DNA of 64,000 nucleotides from Nocardioides seonyuensis (GCF_004683965.1 NZ_CP038436.1:1550001-1614000); one strand, 5' to 3'. Counted from the stretch's first letter, positions 1 through 9,911 are shown. Notes: a model not told the origin generated them from the letters alone. Program-made: numbers and translations.

Positions 1-3000
1 CCCACTCGTCACGCGTCAGCTGTCGGTTGGCGAGGCGGCAGGCCCGGGCCACCCAGTCCCCGGGGTCGAGGCTGATCGTGCGGACGACGCCCCTGCGGTC
101 CTGCTCGACCTGCTCGAACCACGCCGTGAGCGACCCTGAGTCCTCGGCGAACCGGAGCACCCCCCACGACCCGTCCTCCATGACGGCGTTCCCCACCGGG
201 GACCAGGTCTCGGCGTCCCAGAGCACGACGTCTCCGTCGGTTCCCATCGTCGCCAGCCAGCGTCCGTCGGGGCTCATCTCTGTCTGCAGGACCCACCCGT
301 CGATCTCCAGTCGTGCGGGAGCCACCGGCTCGAACGTGTGGGCGTCGAGGAAGTGGACGGACCCCTCGAACGTGCCGATCGCAAGCGTGTCACCGTCCTC
401 CGTCCACGCAGCGCTGGTGAGGGAGTAGTCCGGTTCGTCGGCGGTGCCGGTCCCGTCCCGGGGCTCGTCGGTGATCTCGCCACGTCGCAGCTCGCGGCCG
501 GTGCGCGCGTCGACCACGACGACGGTGCTGTTGCGCATCAACGCGGCCTCGTCACCGCGCGGGGAGACGCGGACCTGGCCGTCGGGCTCGGTGTCCCCCA
601 GGAGCGGGTCTGCGTCGATCGGCTCCCCGACGATGCTGCGGGTCTCGAGGTCGACGACGGCCCAACCTAGCGAGCCGTTGACCACGGCGTGGGACCCGTC
701 CGGGGTGGTGTCGATCCACCGGGGGTACCACGGCAGCTCGAGGGTCTGCTCGAGCCTGCCGTCCTCGGCCGACCACCACGCCAGCCTGCCCCGGTCGTGG
801 TGGATGCCGGAGAAGTCGGGCTTCCACTCGTGGATCGCGCCGAGGACGGTCCTGTCGTCCGGGGCCATCGTGACGGAGCCGATCTGGCAGGAGCAGCCGT
901 CCACCTGCTCGAGCTCCTGGACCGAGTCGCGTCCGCTCGCCAGGTCGGCCACGGCGGCTCCGTTGAGCTCGACGCTGTTGTAACGGATGTAGGCGGTAAG
1001 CCGGCCGCGGACCGGGCCTGCGACGTGCGGCTCGACACGCACGGGCTCCTCGCTGAAGACCCCCTGGGGACGACCGAGGTCCCACGCGGTGCCCAGTCCC
1101 TCCCGGCCCGCGACCCACAGGAGGTCGCCCCCCGCGGCGAAGGTCGCGTCGATGGTGGCGCCGCTGTGGACACCGTCGAGCGTGGTGAGGAGCTGGCCTC
1201 GAGCGGCGTCCCGGACCTGCACCTCCTCGTCGAGAAGGACAGCGAAGCGCTCGCCGTCGGAGCTGAAGGCCACGCGTTGCACGAAGGAGGGCACGAGCAG
1301 CTCCTCGCCGACCGGACGGAAGTCCAGGTCGCGGAGCTGCAGGAAGAACTGGCTCGGTGTCTCCCTCACCGTGACGAGCCTGGCGCCCGCAGGCGCGACC
1401 GCGACCGGCAGGTGGGGGAGCCGGCGCGACGGTCGACCGAGCGACGGATCCACGAGCATGCCGCGACCGGGCTCGACCGACACGCTCACCCGGCCGTCGG
1501 GCCACGGACGCAGGAAATCGCCGAACGCGCCCAGGTGCTCGCTGTCGCGCACCGCGCCTCTCGCGTCGAGCACCAGCAGCTTGTCGGCCGCGGTGGTCAC
1601 GAGGCGACCGCCCGGCAGCCACGCCGCCTCGAACCCGACCAGGCGCGGCTCCGCGGCCGGCGGACCGGCCAGGCTCCCCCAGGGCACGTCCCGCGAGTCC
1701 AGCCGCCAGCGCTCCTCGCCGGTCGCCGGGTCGAGGAGCGCGAGCATGTTGTGCGACACCGTCCCCACCGGGACCGCGATGCCTGCGCCACCGACCGCCA
1801 TGTCACCCGGCTGCCCGGTCTCCCCGTCGATCTCGAACGACCTGCGCCACAGCTCCTCCCCCGACCGGGCGTCCAAGGCCCAAAGCTGCCCCTGGTCGGC
1901 CAGGAACACCGTGCGCCCGTCGATCGAGGTGGCGGCGTTGAGGAAGCGCGCCTTCTCGGTACGGACCATGCCCACGAGATGGGGGCTGCGCCCCAGCAGG
2001 CTCAGCAGCGCCCCGTAGGTCTCGGGGCTCTGCTCCAAGCGGACCGCCTCGACGGCCTCCAGGAGAGCGGTGTCGAGGAAGTCCTCGTTGAGCGCCTGGG
2101 CCGCGAGCCGCTTCGCGTCCGCCGCCCGCGCCGAGGCCTCGGCCCGATCGGTGGCGTCGGCCGCCTTCTGCCGGGCGATGAGGGCCACCGCACCCGCGAC
2201 GAGGGCCAGGACCAGGAGGGCCGCCAGGCCGGCGAGAAGGGTGCGCAGGCGGCGGTTCTGTCGTACGGCGCTCTCGGCTCGCTCCTCCGCCTTGCGGGTC
2301 TCCGCCTCGACCGCCCGGGTGCCGGCGTCGAGGAAGTCGTGCTCGAGAGCGGTGAGGCTTGCCTCGTCGCCGATCTCGACCGCCGAGTCCAACCGAACCC
2401 CGCGCCAGAGGTCAGCGGGGTCACGACCGTCGGCGTCCCACTCACGCGCCGCTTCGGCGAGCCGGTGCCGCACGCCACGCGCGTCGGCGTCCTCACGGAT
2501 CCACCCTGCGAGGCGCGGCCACTCGCGGAAGAGCGACTCGTGGGCCACCTCGACGTGGCCGTCGCTGCGGCTGAGCAGACGGGCGTCGGTGAAGTGCTGG
2601 ACGACCTCGATGCTTGCCGGGTCGGGGAGCGCAGCGACCTCGGCGTCGGGCACGCGCCGTCGTACGACGCCCGTGCCCTCACCGGGGCCGGTGAGCCGGA
2701 GCAGCAGGCTGCGCGCGGTCGTCTGCCGGTCGGGAGGCAGCGCGAGGTAGGCCTGCTCGGCGAGATGGACGATGGCGCCGGCGAGCCCGCCCATCCCGAC
2801 GTAGGCCGAGAGCGTGAGACGACGCTCCTCGCGCGCTTCCCACAGCTGGGTGAGCGCCACCGACAGGAGCGGGAGCAGACCCGGCTCGTCCCCCGCGTCG
2901 GAGACGATCGCATCGGCCAACCCCAGCTCGAGCTCGAGGCCGGCGGCTGCTGCCGGCAGGTGGATCGTGCGCTCGACCTCGGCCTCGGTGGGCGAGCCGA

Positions 3001-4957
3001 CCAGGACGGTGTCGTCGGCCAGCGCACGGGCCAGCCGTGGGTGCTCCGCCAGCTGCGCGACGTAGTCGGCGCGGATCGCCACCACGACGGTGATCTCCGC
3101 CTGTGGGTTGTGGACCAGGTCTGCGAGCAGGTCGAGGAAACGTGCACGCTCGTCCTCGTCGTCGCACGACGTCCATGCCTCCTCGAGCTGGTCGACGACG
3201 AGGACCGACCTCGACGACATCGGATGGTCGTCGAGAAGACGCGCCAGGACGTCGCCGGCGTCAGGGGTGCGGCCCGCCATCCCGAGGGCGGAGCGGGCGA
3301 GCTCACGGACCGGGTGGTCTCCCGGGCGCATCACCATGGTGGGCCACGACTCGCTGCCGGGCAGCCGGCCCGCGGCGAGGCCGGCCAGCAGGCCCGCGCG
3401 CAGCAACGACGACTTGCCACTGCCGCTGGCGCCCACGACGGCCAGGAGCCGACCCGCGGCAACCCGGGCCAGGAGCTCGGCGACCAGCCGTTCGCGTCCG
3501 ACGAACCAGGGTGCGTCGGAGACGTCGTACGACGCGAGACCGCGCCAGGGGCATGCGTCCGTCACGGCAGACGGGGTCGTCGCGGCCGTGCCGAGCGTCA
3601 CGACCCCTTCCACGATCTCCGCGCGGGCGGCGTCGAGCTGGGAGGCCGCCTCGTCCAGGCGGCCGGCCCCCGCCGCCACCCGTGCCCGGGCGGTGTCGCG
3701 CACCCAGCTCAGGGCGGCGTCGTGCACCGGCCCCGGCCACGCCGGCCCGGCGGCGAGGACGAACGCCGTCGCGCTGTCGACGTCGGCGGACGCAGCGTAG
3801 GCCGAGACGATCTCCCGCACAGCGCCTGCGTCGAGGGGCTCGAGGTCGAGCCCGAGTCCGCCGGGCGGCACGGTCGCGTCGGGCCGGGCCAGCTGCAGCA
3901 CCATCGAGCCCGGCTCGGCCGGCCGCACCGGGTGGTCGGACACGAGCAGGCCACCCGTCGGGGCGACGCCCTCGGTGCCGGCGGCGAAGGCGACGGGTCG
4001 GGCGGCGCGCGTGACGACCGAGGCGAGCTCCTGGGCGAGCCTGGTGGCCCCCGCACCCACAGGGCCGCGCACCACGACGGTGACCGCCTCACCCGCGCTC
4101 GCGCGCTGCCACGCCGACGTCAGAAGCCCCAGCTCCTCGTCCCGGCCGACCATCGGACGGCGGGGCGGGACGAGTGAGGCTGGGACCGACGGCCGCGACC
4201 GCAGCAGCGTGACGTCCTGGTGGAGGACGCGGGCGTGCATGGCCCGCAATTCCTCGCCGGGCTCGACCCCGAGCTGCTCGTCGAGCACGTGCCGGGCCCT
4301 GTCGTACGCCGCCAGCGCATCGCCCTGCCGATCCGCGCGGTAGAGCGCGAGCATGAGGACGGCCCAGAGTCGTTCTCGGTAGGGGTGCTCGTCCACGAGC
4401 TGCTCGAGCTGGGCGACTGCGGCAGCCTCGTGGCCGACCTCGAGCTCGGCCCGCCACCGGTCCTCCAGCGCTGCGAGCCGCAGCTCCTCCAGCCTGCGCG
4501 CCTCCGCCGCGCCGAAGCGGGTGTGCTCGAGCCCGGCATAGGCGGGTCCACGCCAGAGGTCGAGCGCCTCGCGCAAGGTGGCGACGCAGCTCGAGTGCCG
4601 GCCCTGCTCGAGCGCGTCGTGCCCGAGCCCGGCGAGACGTTCGAAGCGGTGCGCGTCGACGCTGTCCGCAGGCACCGCGAGGCGGTAGCCGCCGGGGTCG
4701 GTCACAAGCACCGAGGCGGAGGGGCCCCGGTCCGGGTCGATCGCCTGGCGCACCCGCAGGACGAAGGTCTGGACGGACTTCGCGGCGGACCGTGGGGGCT
4801 CCTCCCCCCAGAGTGCGTCCACCAGGTCCGGCACGGGCACTGTGCGACCCACGTGCGCGACCAGGTGGGAGAGCAGGGTCCGCTCCTTGACGCCCCTGAT
4901 CTCCACGGCAGCGTCGTCACCCGTGACCAGCAACGGCCCGAGCACACCGAACTCCAT
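1..4957 (-). CDS. SARP-type regulator with nSTAND ATPase and WD40-like repeats (partial, C-terminus outside window)
   Basis: The frame is open from ATG 4957 to the window edge, 1652 codons without a stop. Residues 1-95 form an OmpR-like winged helix (starts MEFGVLGPLLVTGDDAAVEI) and about 100-250 a bacterial transcriptional activation domain. A degenerate P-loop region (GPVGAGAT) follows. From residue 469 (CPWRGLASYD) comes the nSTAND1 signature, with a Walker A GASGSGKS ending near K515 and an LLVLALV-type membrane helix at about 904-926. Everything after about 985 is a beta-propeller/WD40-like region. The last readable residues (DPGDWVARACRLANRQLT) are the usual extreme C-terminus of this family, so only a few dozen residues are missing. 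TACCCT at 4964-4969, 6 nt before the ATG, supports this start. Family members are large signal-responsive transcription factors; the target is unknown. The opposite strand holds long shadow frames. Confidence 0.9.
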   Translation of the reverse strand, partial: MEFGVLGPLLVTGDDAAVEIRGVKERTLLSHLVAHVGRTVPVPDLVDALWGEEPPRSAAKSVQTFVLRVRQAIDPDRGPSASVLVTDPGGYRLAVPADSVDAHRFERLAGLGHDALEQGRHSSCVATLREALDLWRGPAYAGLEHTRFGAAEARRLEELRLAALEDRWRAELEVGHEAAAVAQLEQLVDEHPYRERLWAVLMLALYRADRQGDALAAYDRARHVLDEQLGVEPGEELRAMHARVLHQDVTLLRSRPSVPASLVPPRRPMVGRDEELGLLTSAWQRASAGEAVTVVVRGPVGAGATRLAQELASVVTRAARPVAFAAGTEGVAPTGGLLVSDHPVRPAEPGSMVLQLARPDATVPPGGLGLDLEPLDAGAVREIVSAYAASADVDSATAFVLAAGPAWPGPVHDAALSWVRDTARARVAAGAGRLDEAASQLDAARAEIVEGVVTLGTAATTPSAVTDACPWRGLASYDVSDAPWFVGRERLVAELLARVAAGRLLAVVGASGSGKSSLLRAGLLAGLAAGRLPGSESWPTMVMRPGDHPVRELARSALGMAGRTPDAGDVLARLLDDHPMSSRSVLVVDQLEEAWTSCDDEDERARFLDLLADLVHNPQAEITVVVAIRADYVAQLAEHPRLARALADDTVLVGSPTEAEVERTIHLPAAAAGLELELGLADAIVSDAGDEPGLLPLLSVALTQLWEAREERRLTLSAYVGMGGLAGAIVHLAEQAYLALPPDRQTTARSLLLRLTGPGEGTGVVRRRVPDAEVAALPDPASIEVVQHFTDARLLSRSDGHVEVAHESLFREWPRLAGWIREDADARGVRHRLAEAAREWDADGRDPADLWRGVRLDSAVEIGDEASLTALEHDFLDAGTRAVEAETRKAEERAESAVRQNRRLRTLLAGLAALLVLALVAGAVALIARQKAADATDRAEASARAADAKRLAAQALNEDFLDTALLEAVEAVRLEQSPETYGALLSLLGRSPHLVGMVRTEKARFLNAATSIDGRTVFLADQGQLWALDARSGEELWRRSFEIDGETGQPGDMAVGGAGIAVPVGTVSHNMLALLDPATGEERWRLDSRDVPWGSLAGPPAAEPRLVGFEAAWLPGGRLVTTAADKLLVLDARGAVRDSEHLGAFGDFLRPWPDGRVSVSVEPGRGMLVDPSLGRPSRRLPHLPVAVAPAGARLVTVRETPSQFFLQLRDLDFRPVGEELLVPSFVQRVAFSSDGERFAVLLDEEVQVRDAARGQLLTTLDGVHSGATIDATFAAGGDLLWVAGREGLGTAWDLGRPQGVFSEEPVRVEPHVAGPVRGRLTAYIRYNSVELNGAAVADLASGRDSVQELEQVDGCSCQIGSVTMAPDDRTVLGAIHEWKPDFSGIHHDRGRLAWWSAEDGRLEQTLELPWYPRWIDTTPDGSHAVVNGSLGWAVVDLETRSIVGEPIDADPLLGDTEPDGQVRVSPRGDEAALMRNSTVVVVDARTGRELRRGEITDEPRDGTGTADEPDYSLTSAAWTEDGDTLAIGTFEGSVHFLDAHTFEPVAPARLEIDGWVLQTEMSPDGRWLATMGTDGDVVLWDAETWSPVGNAVMEDGSWGVLRFAEDSGSLTAWFEQVEQDRRGVVRTISLDPGDWVARACRLANRQLTRDEW

Positions 4958-5074
4958 GCGGGGAGGGTAGGTCCAGGCGCTCACGACGACACCGTTCTCC
5001 TCATGCCCTGAGCATGTGCCGTTCCGGTCGCGGCCCGGTCGCGGCCCGGTCGCGTTCGCCCGCCGGGGCCAGGC
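4958..5074. other. Intergenic, with short direct repeats
   Basis: An 11-nt unit, ggtcgcggccc, repeats about two and a half times at 5030-5058, between the two minus-strand genes. No coding potential or clear terminator was seen. Confidence 0.4.
4964..4969 (-). promoter_or_regulatory. -10 box of the SARP/nSTAND gene
   Basis: On the minus strand TACCCT is followed by 6 nt and then the ATG at 4957, so the transcript is probably leaderless. Confidence 0.5.
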
Positions 5075-6484
5075 CTACCTCTTGACCTTGAGCTTGAGCT
5101 TGACCGGCACGTAGCCGTCCCTGGTCACCTTGACCGTGATCTTCCGCGGGCGGGGGTAGGCACGGAACTTGATCTTGCACTTGCCGGCGCCGTTCGTGGT
5201 GCACCGCTTGCCGGCGGCGCGCACCTTGGCACCGGAGACGCCGCCATCGACGTCGGTGACCTTGAAGACCACCTTCTGAGCCCGGCCAGCACGCCAGCGA
5301 CCGGGCGAGGCCTTGACGCTCATCTGTGCCTCGACCGACTGCGCATGCATGCGCACCGGGTCGCCCGACTCGGCGCCGGGCACGACCAGCTCGGCGCGCA
5401 ACGCGTCGACGCTGCTGACCACGACGCCGAAGGTGCTGTAGAGGTCGTCGAGCTCGGTGGGGCGCCGGTCGACGTCCCAGCCGCTCGCCGCGACCCGGGA
5501 GGCGCGCGGGGTGTAGCCGATGGGGCCCTGCGCCGCGACCCACAGGTGCCCGTCGGGCAGTGCGGCCAGCGAGGCGTTGCTGGCGCCGTCCATGCCCCGC
5601 ACCGGGTGGGTGCTGTTGGAGGAGATGTCCCAGAGCACGACCTTGCCGGCGACCACCAGGGCCGCGACCGGGCCCACGCCGGGACGGTCGACGACCGAGA
5701 TCGGCTGGTGGGGGATCGTGTGGGTGCCCGGCGCCTGGACGGGTGCGCCCAGGGTGGGCCACACCTGGCGGGCGAAGACCGCGTTGAGCCGGCTGCTCTG
5801 GTAGACGACGTGGACGACCCCTCCCGAGCTCACCAGGGAGGCACCCATGGCGTCGTGGTCGGTGAACTCCGCGACGACCGCCGAGGACAGGGCTGCTTCG
5901 GGCGTGGACCCGATGCTCCAGTGGAAGCCTCCGGTGTCGCCGAAGCCAGTGATCGGAGCGCCGGTGGCGGTGTAGGCCATGGTGACGCCACCGATGGTGT
6001 GGGTCTTCACGAGGACCTCCCTGGGCACCGCCCAGGTGAGGCCGCCGTCGCCCGAGACTGCGGTGTAGACGCCCTTGTAGGAGAAGAAGTCGGCGGTGCT
6101 GCCGTCGATGGAGCCGCGGAAGGCCAGGCGCAGGCTGCCGTCGGGGTTCACGCCGAGGTCCACTGGCGTGCCCAGCTGGGACCAGTTCGTCGGGAGCACC
6201 TTGCTCACCGGACCCTGCGCCCCGCTCGGCGAGATCGTGGTGTGCTCGTAGTTGTGGGTGCGGTCGGGGTTGTCGACCATCCACACCACGTGCTGGGTGC
6301 CGTCCGCCGCGCGGGCGACCGTCGCATCGGCGAAGTTGACGGACAGGCTCGGCGTCAGCGGCGCCCAGGAGCCGGTGGACACCCGCCCCTCGAGCTGCCC
6401 GGCGCTTGCCGTCGGCGTGACGGCCGTCGGCAGCAGCATGGTCGTCGAAGCCGCGAGCACGGCAGTGAGTCGGCGCAGGTGCAT
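5075..6484 (-). CDS. Secreted Asp-box (BNR-like) protein of unknown function
   Basis: 469 residues from ATG 6484. I prefer this start to an upstream in-frame codon because it begins a signal peptide ([17 protein letters not shown], then a small-residue cleavage region near ASAGQ) and follows a GGGGGA ribosome site. The middle is beta-rich and contains SGDGGLTW, an Asp-box of the kind found in sialidase-like propellers. No catalytic sialidase arginine triad is obvious, so enzymatic activity is not claimed. The last 80 residues form a lysine-rich beta domain (ends KLKLKVKR) of the Ig-like/carboxypeptidase-regulatory type; the secreted protein at 14884 ends in a similar basic beta domain. It is divergent from the M13 peptidase gene. 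Confidence 0.7.
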   Translation of the reverse strand: MHLRRLTAVLAASTTMLLPTAVTPTASAGQLEGRVSTGSWAPLTPSLSVNFADATVARAADGTQHVVWMVDNPDRTHNYEHTTISPSGAQGPVSKVLPTNWSQLGTPVDLGVNPDGSLRLAFRGSIDGSTADFFSYKGVYTAVSGDGGLTWAVPREVLVKTHTIGGVTMAYTATGAPITGFGDTGGFHWSIGSTPEAALSSAVVAEFTDHDAMGASLVSSGGVVHVVYQSSRLNAVFARQVWPTLGAPVQAPGTHTIPHQPISVVDRPGVGPVAALVVAGKVVLWDISSNSTHPVRGMDGASNASLAALPDGHLWVAAQGPIGYTPRASRVAASGWDVDRRPTELDDLYSTFGVVVSSVDALRAELVVPGAESGDPVRMHAQSVEAQMSVKASPGRWRAGRAQKVVFKVTDVDGGVSGAKVRAAGKRCTTNGAGKCKIKFRAYPRPRKITVKVTRDGYVPVKLKLKVKR

Positions 6485-6629
6485 GGCGTGGGTCCCCCAG
6501 AGATCGTCGGTGCCACACGCCGGCGACGGATGGCGACAGCCAAGAGTGGCACTGCGCGAGGACCCCGTCACGAGTGGTCTGGACCGGTCGGTGACCGACG
6601 GGGCGATCAAATCTGTGGGCCTTCGGGGT

Positions 6630-6635
6630 TAGTGT
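6630..6635 (+). promoter_or_regulatory. -10 box of the M13 peptidase gene
   Basis: TAGTGT lies 7 nt before GTG 6643. This favours 6643 over the in-frame GTG at 6637. Confidence 0.45.
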
Positions 6636-6642
6636 CGTGGCC

Positions 6643-8598
6643 GTGAGCATCCTCGACGCGGCCCGCGAGGGCATGAACCCCGACATCCGCCCCCAGGACG
6701 ACCTGTTCGGCCACGTCAACGGACGCTGGCTCGACGAGGCGGAGATCCCGGCCGACAAGTCCGCGTGGGGCGCGTTCATCGCGCTCGCCGACGACGCCGA
6801 GCAGCAGGTCCGCGAGATCATCACCACCCTCGCGGAGAAGTCCGCTGACGAGCTCGACGGCGACGAGTCGGGTGACGAGCGCAAGATCGGCGACCTCTAC
6901 GCCTCGTTCATGGACACCGAGCGCATCAACGCCCTCGGCATCAGCCCGCTTCAGGGGATGCTTGACGAGGTCGCCGCCCTCGAGGACCTGGGGGGCCTGG
7001 CCACGTTCCTCGGTCGGTTCGAGCGTTCCGGCGGAGGCGGGTTCTTCGGTTCCTACGTCACCCCGGACCGCGGTGACGCCTCACGCAACATCGTCTACCT
7101 CATGCAGGGCGGCCTGGGCCTGCCCGACGAGTCCTACTACCGCGAGGAGAAGTTCGCCGAGATCCGCGGCAAGTACCTCGCCTACCTCACCCACCTCCTC
7201 ACCCTCGCGGACCACCCGTCCCCCTCGACCGCCGCCGACACCGTCATGGCCTTCGAGACCCGGCTCGCCAAGGGTCACTGGGAGGCGGCCGACACCCGCG
7301 ACGTCCAGCGGACGACCAACCACCTGACGCTCGAGGAGCTGCAGGCGAGCTGTCCCGCCTTCGACTTCACCGCCTACGCCGACGCGCTCGGCGGGTCCGC
7401 CGAGACCCTCGCTCGCACGGTCGTGATGCAGCCCGACTTCTTCGAGCACCTCTCCAGCGTGCTGGCGGAGACGTCGGTCGAGGACCTCCGTGACGTCCTC
7501 CAGGCCAAGATCGTCCGCAGCTTCGCCTCCTACCTCTCCGACGAGTTCGTCGAGGCCAACTTCGACTTCTACGGCCGCACCCTCAACGGCACCCCCGAGC
7601 TGCGTGAGCGCTGGAAGCGCGGGGTCGCCTTCGTCGAGGGTGCGATCGGCGAGGCGGTCGGCAAGGTCTACGTCTCCCAGCACTTCCCGCCGGCGTCCAA
7701 GCAGATGATGGACGAGCTCGTCGACAACCTCGTCAAGGCCTACCGCGTCTCGATCGAGGCGCTCGACTGGATGGGCGAGGACACCAAGCAGAAGGCCTAC
7801 GACAAGCTCGAGAAGTTCTACCCCAAGATCGGCTACCCCACCGAGTTCCGCGACTACTCCGCACTCGCGGTGAGCGCCGACGACCTCCTCGGCAACGCCC
7901 TGGCCTCGGCCGCCTTCGAGACCGACCGCGAGCTCGCCAAGGTGGGCCAGCCCGTCGACCGCGACGAGTGGCTGATGCTCCCCCAGACGGTCAACGCCTA
8001 CTACCACCCCGGCACCAACGAGATCTGCTTCCCCGCCGCGATCCTGCAGCCGCCCTTCTTCAGCCCCGAGGCAGAGTCCGCGGAGAACTACGGCGGCATC
8101 GGCGCAGTCATCGGCCACGAGATCGGCCACGGCTTCGACGACCAGGGCGCCCAGTACGACGGCGACGGCAACCTCCACGACTGGTGGACGGCCGACGACA
8201 AGGCCGCCTTCGAGGCCAAGTCCAAGAAGCTCATCGAGCAGTACGACGCCTTCGAGCCGCGCAACCTGCCCGGCGAGCACGTCAACGGTGCCCTCACCGT
8301 CGGCGAGAACATCGGCGACCTCGGCGGGCTGACCATCGCCCACAAGGCCTTCGTCATCAGCGAGGGCGGCGAGGCCTCCGACGACGACCGACGCACTCTC
8401 TTCCTCAACTGGGCGCACGTCTGGCGCACCAAGCGCCGCAAGGAGCAGGAGCTCCAGTACCTGACGGTCGACCCGCACAGCCCGGCCGAGTTCCGCGCCA
8501 ACATCGTGCGCAACCTCGACGAGTTCCACGAGGTCTTCGAGACCCAGCCCGACGACGGGCTCTGGCTCGACACCGAGGACCGCGTCCGGATCTGGTGA
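6643..8598 (+). CDS. M13 family zinc metallopeptidase (neprilysin/PepO type)
   Basis: 651 residues, full length for the family. The M13 N-terminal lid domain occupies roughly residues 20-400. The catalytic zinc site follows: HEIGH at 492-496 (two zinc histidines and the general-base glutamate), and ENIGD at 555-559 giving the third zinc ligand and its supporting aspartate. The C-terminus RVRIW matches the usual M13 ending (xxCxVW in animals). No signal peptide is visible, so a cytoplasmic endopeptidase acting on short peptides is likely. It is a single gene with its own promoter, followed by a hairpin repeat. Confidence 0.93.
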   Translation: MSILDAAREGMNPDIRPQDDLFGHVNGRWLDEAEIPADKSAWGAFIALADDAEQQVREIITTLAEKSADELDGDESGDERKIGDLYASFMDTERINALGISPLQGMLDEVAALEDLGGLATFLGRFERSGGGGFFGSYVTPDRGDASRNIVYLMQGGLGLPDESYYREEKFAEIRGKYLAYLTHLLTLADHPSPSTAADTVMAFETRLAKGHWEAADTRDVQRTTNHLTLEELQASCPAFDFTAYADALGGSAETLARTVVMQPDFFEHLSSVLAETSVEDLRDVLQAKIVRSFASYLSDEFVEANFDFYGRTLNGTPELRERWKRGVAFVEGAIGEAVGKVYVSQHFPPASKQMMDELVDNLVKAYRVSIEALDWMGEDTKQKAYDKLEKFYPKIGYPTEFRDYSALAVSADDLLGNALASAAFETDRELAKVGQPVDRDEWLMLPQTVNAYYHPGTNEICFPAAILQPPFFSPEAESAENYGGIGAVIGHEIGHGFDDQGAQYDGDGNLHDWWTADDKAAFEAKSKKLIEQYDAFEPRNLPGEHVNGALTVGENIGDLGGLTIAHKAFVISEGGEASDDDRRTLFLNWAHVWRTKRRKEQELQYLTVDPHSPAEFRANIVRNLDEFHEVFETQPDDGLWLDTEDRVRIW

Positions 8599-8658
8599 GG
8601 CCGGCGCCGGGTCGGTCGTCGTACTCCCCTCAGCTGCTGCCTTCGCATCCGTGTCGGG

Positions 8659-8713
8659 TTACCGAACAGTCGCGGGGCGGATGAGGCCTCCGAGCCCCCC
8701 GACTGTTCGGTAA
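8659..8713. repeat. Hairpin repeat, copy 1
   Basis: A perfect 14-bp inverted repeat (TTACCGAACAGTCG at 8659-8672 pairing with 8700-8713) encloses an inner GGGG/CCCC pairing and a GAGGCCTC palindrome in the loop. It has the same 53-nt core length as three other copies at 9858, 22323 and 41128. It stands between the M13 gene and the AbiEi/DUF559 gene. Confidence 0.85.
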
Positions 8714-8803
8714 GGCGGTCGGACCAGCTCCTGCGACGCCGCGGCCGGGGGGTCCTGTGGAGGACGAGAGCAGCAGACGCCCTGACTCCGCGACGCTGGG
8801 TCG

Positions 8804-9835
8804 GTGCCTCGCCATCGTTGGGACCCGATCGCGCCGCGCGTGCGGGTGGTCCACCCTCGACGCGTCGGCGAGGGGCTGACTCCAGACCAGGCTCGTGGCG
8901 GCCGATGGGTGAGGACGGCCTGTGGCCTCTACGTCCCCGTCGGCACTGATCGTGGCCCTGCCCAGCAGCGCATCGTCGAGGAGTCCGCGCGGCTGCCTCC
9001 CCACGCCGCCGTCACCGGATGGGCGTCCTGCCTCCTCCACGGAGCCGCCTGGTTCGACGGCCTCGGCACCGACGGCGTCTCGAGGCTGCCCGTGGGCGTT
9101 GCCGTAGGCCCTCGCGGGGGCGTACGACGACACGCCGGGATCGCCGTGTCCTTCGAGCGGCTGCCCGAGTGGGAGGTGTGGACGCGGTACGGCGTGAGGG
9201 TCACGCGTCCCGAGCGAGCCGTGTTCGACGAGATGCGTCGTCACGGCGAGCGCGAGGCCTTGGTGGTGCTGGAGTCCGCGCTCGCCGGGCGGATCACCTC
9301 CCTCGAGCGGCTCACCGCCTACGCGAGCACGCATCGCTCTGCCAGGCGGTCGGCGGTGGTGATGTGGGCCCTGCCGAGGGCTCGGGGGCGTGCCCGGTCG
9401 CCCATGGAGGTCCGCGTGCGCACCGTCGCCGAGGAGGACGCCGGTTGGTCACGGTTGATGGTCAACCGCGTGGTCATCGACGGGCAGGGCCGGCGCATCG
9501 GCGAGGTCGACCTCGTCGAGGCCGGCATGGAGGCCGCCATCGAGGTGGACGGTGCGGACCACCGGGACGGGCGACGCCAGGCACGGGACATCACCAAGGA
9601 GGAAGCCCTGCGTCAGGCCGGGTTCGAGGTGACCCGGGCGACGGGTCACCAGGCGTTGGACCCGTTGGCTCTCGCGGCCCGCCTCGTCGCCGTACGACGT
9701 CGGGCGCAGTCGCGTAGGCCAGGACCTCGGCGTTGGCGGCTGGCGCCGGAGACCTTCGACCTCGACGCGTGGCTGTGCGCGCGAGAGGCCACCGCGATGC
9801 TCTGGGAGCACCCGCCTGAGCAGCTCTCTGGTTGA
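8804..9835 (+). CDS. AbiEi-like/DUF559 endonuclease-fold protein
   Basis: 343 residues from a GTG. The N-terminal half resembles the AbiEi antitoxin-type module (winged helix, then GLYVPVG and the LHGAAWFDG region). The C-terminal half has the Vsr/DUF559 PD-(D/E)XK core: D236 in GEVDL, E247 and D249 in AAIEVDGADH, H253, then the downstream EEALRQAGFEVTRAT helix-strand. All the residues expected for metal binding are present, so nuclease activity is plausible but unproven. No toxin partner gene adjoins it. It is bracketed by hairpin repeats ending about 90 nt upstream and starting 22 nt downstream. Start choice is uncertain, because neither a TANNNT box nor a good ribosome site is visible. Confidence 0.75.
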   Translation: MPRHRWDPIAPRVRVVHPRRVGEGLTPDQARGGRWVRTACGLYVPVGTDRGPAQQRIVEESARLPPHAAVTGWASCLLHGAAWFDGLGTDGVSRLPVGVAVGPRGGVRRHAGIAVSFERLPEWEVWTRYGVRVTRPERAVFDEMRRHGEREALVVLESALAGRITSLERLTAYASTHRSARRSAVVMWALPRARGRARSPMEVRVRTVAEEDAGWSRLMVNRVVIDGQGRRIGEVDLVEAGMEAAIEVDGADHRDGRRQARDITKEEALRQAGFEVTRATGHQALDPLALAARLVAVRRRAQSRRPGPRRWRLAPETFDLDAWLCAREATAMLWEHPPEQLSG

Positions 9836-9856
9836 TTCCAGGAAGTCCTTCGGCAC

Positions 9857-9911
9857 TTACCGAACAGTCGCAGGGTCGAACCAGGCCTGAGACCCCCGGA
9901 CTGTTCGGTAA
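9857..9911. repeat. Hairpin repeat, copy 2
   Basis: Perfect 13-bp arms (TTACCGAACAGTC at 9857-9869 with 9899-9911) and an inner GGGTC/GACCC pairing that differs from copy 1 but still pairs. It is 55 nt long, as is copy 1. It follows the DUF559 gene by 22 nt. Confidence 0.85.

Noticed and set aside
689..4177. Open frame of 1162 codons on the + strand
   Set aside because: It is antisense to the SARP/nSTAND gene, whose frame shows clear domains; high GC keeps the opposite strand open. The sequence has no recognisable domain.
7081..8529. Open frame of 482 codons antisense to the M13 peptidase
   Set aside because: Repetitive Val/Leu/Glu-rich shadow typical of the complement of high-GC coding sequence.
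8659..9911. The paired hairpins as ends (inverted repeats) of a simple insertion sequence
   Set aside because: Each copy is a complete hairpin in itself, no target duplication is visible outside the pair, and the gene between has no transposase signature.
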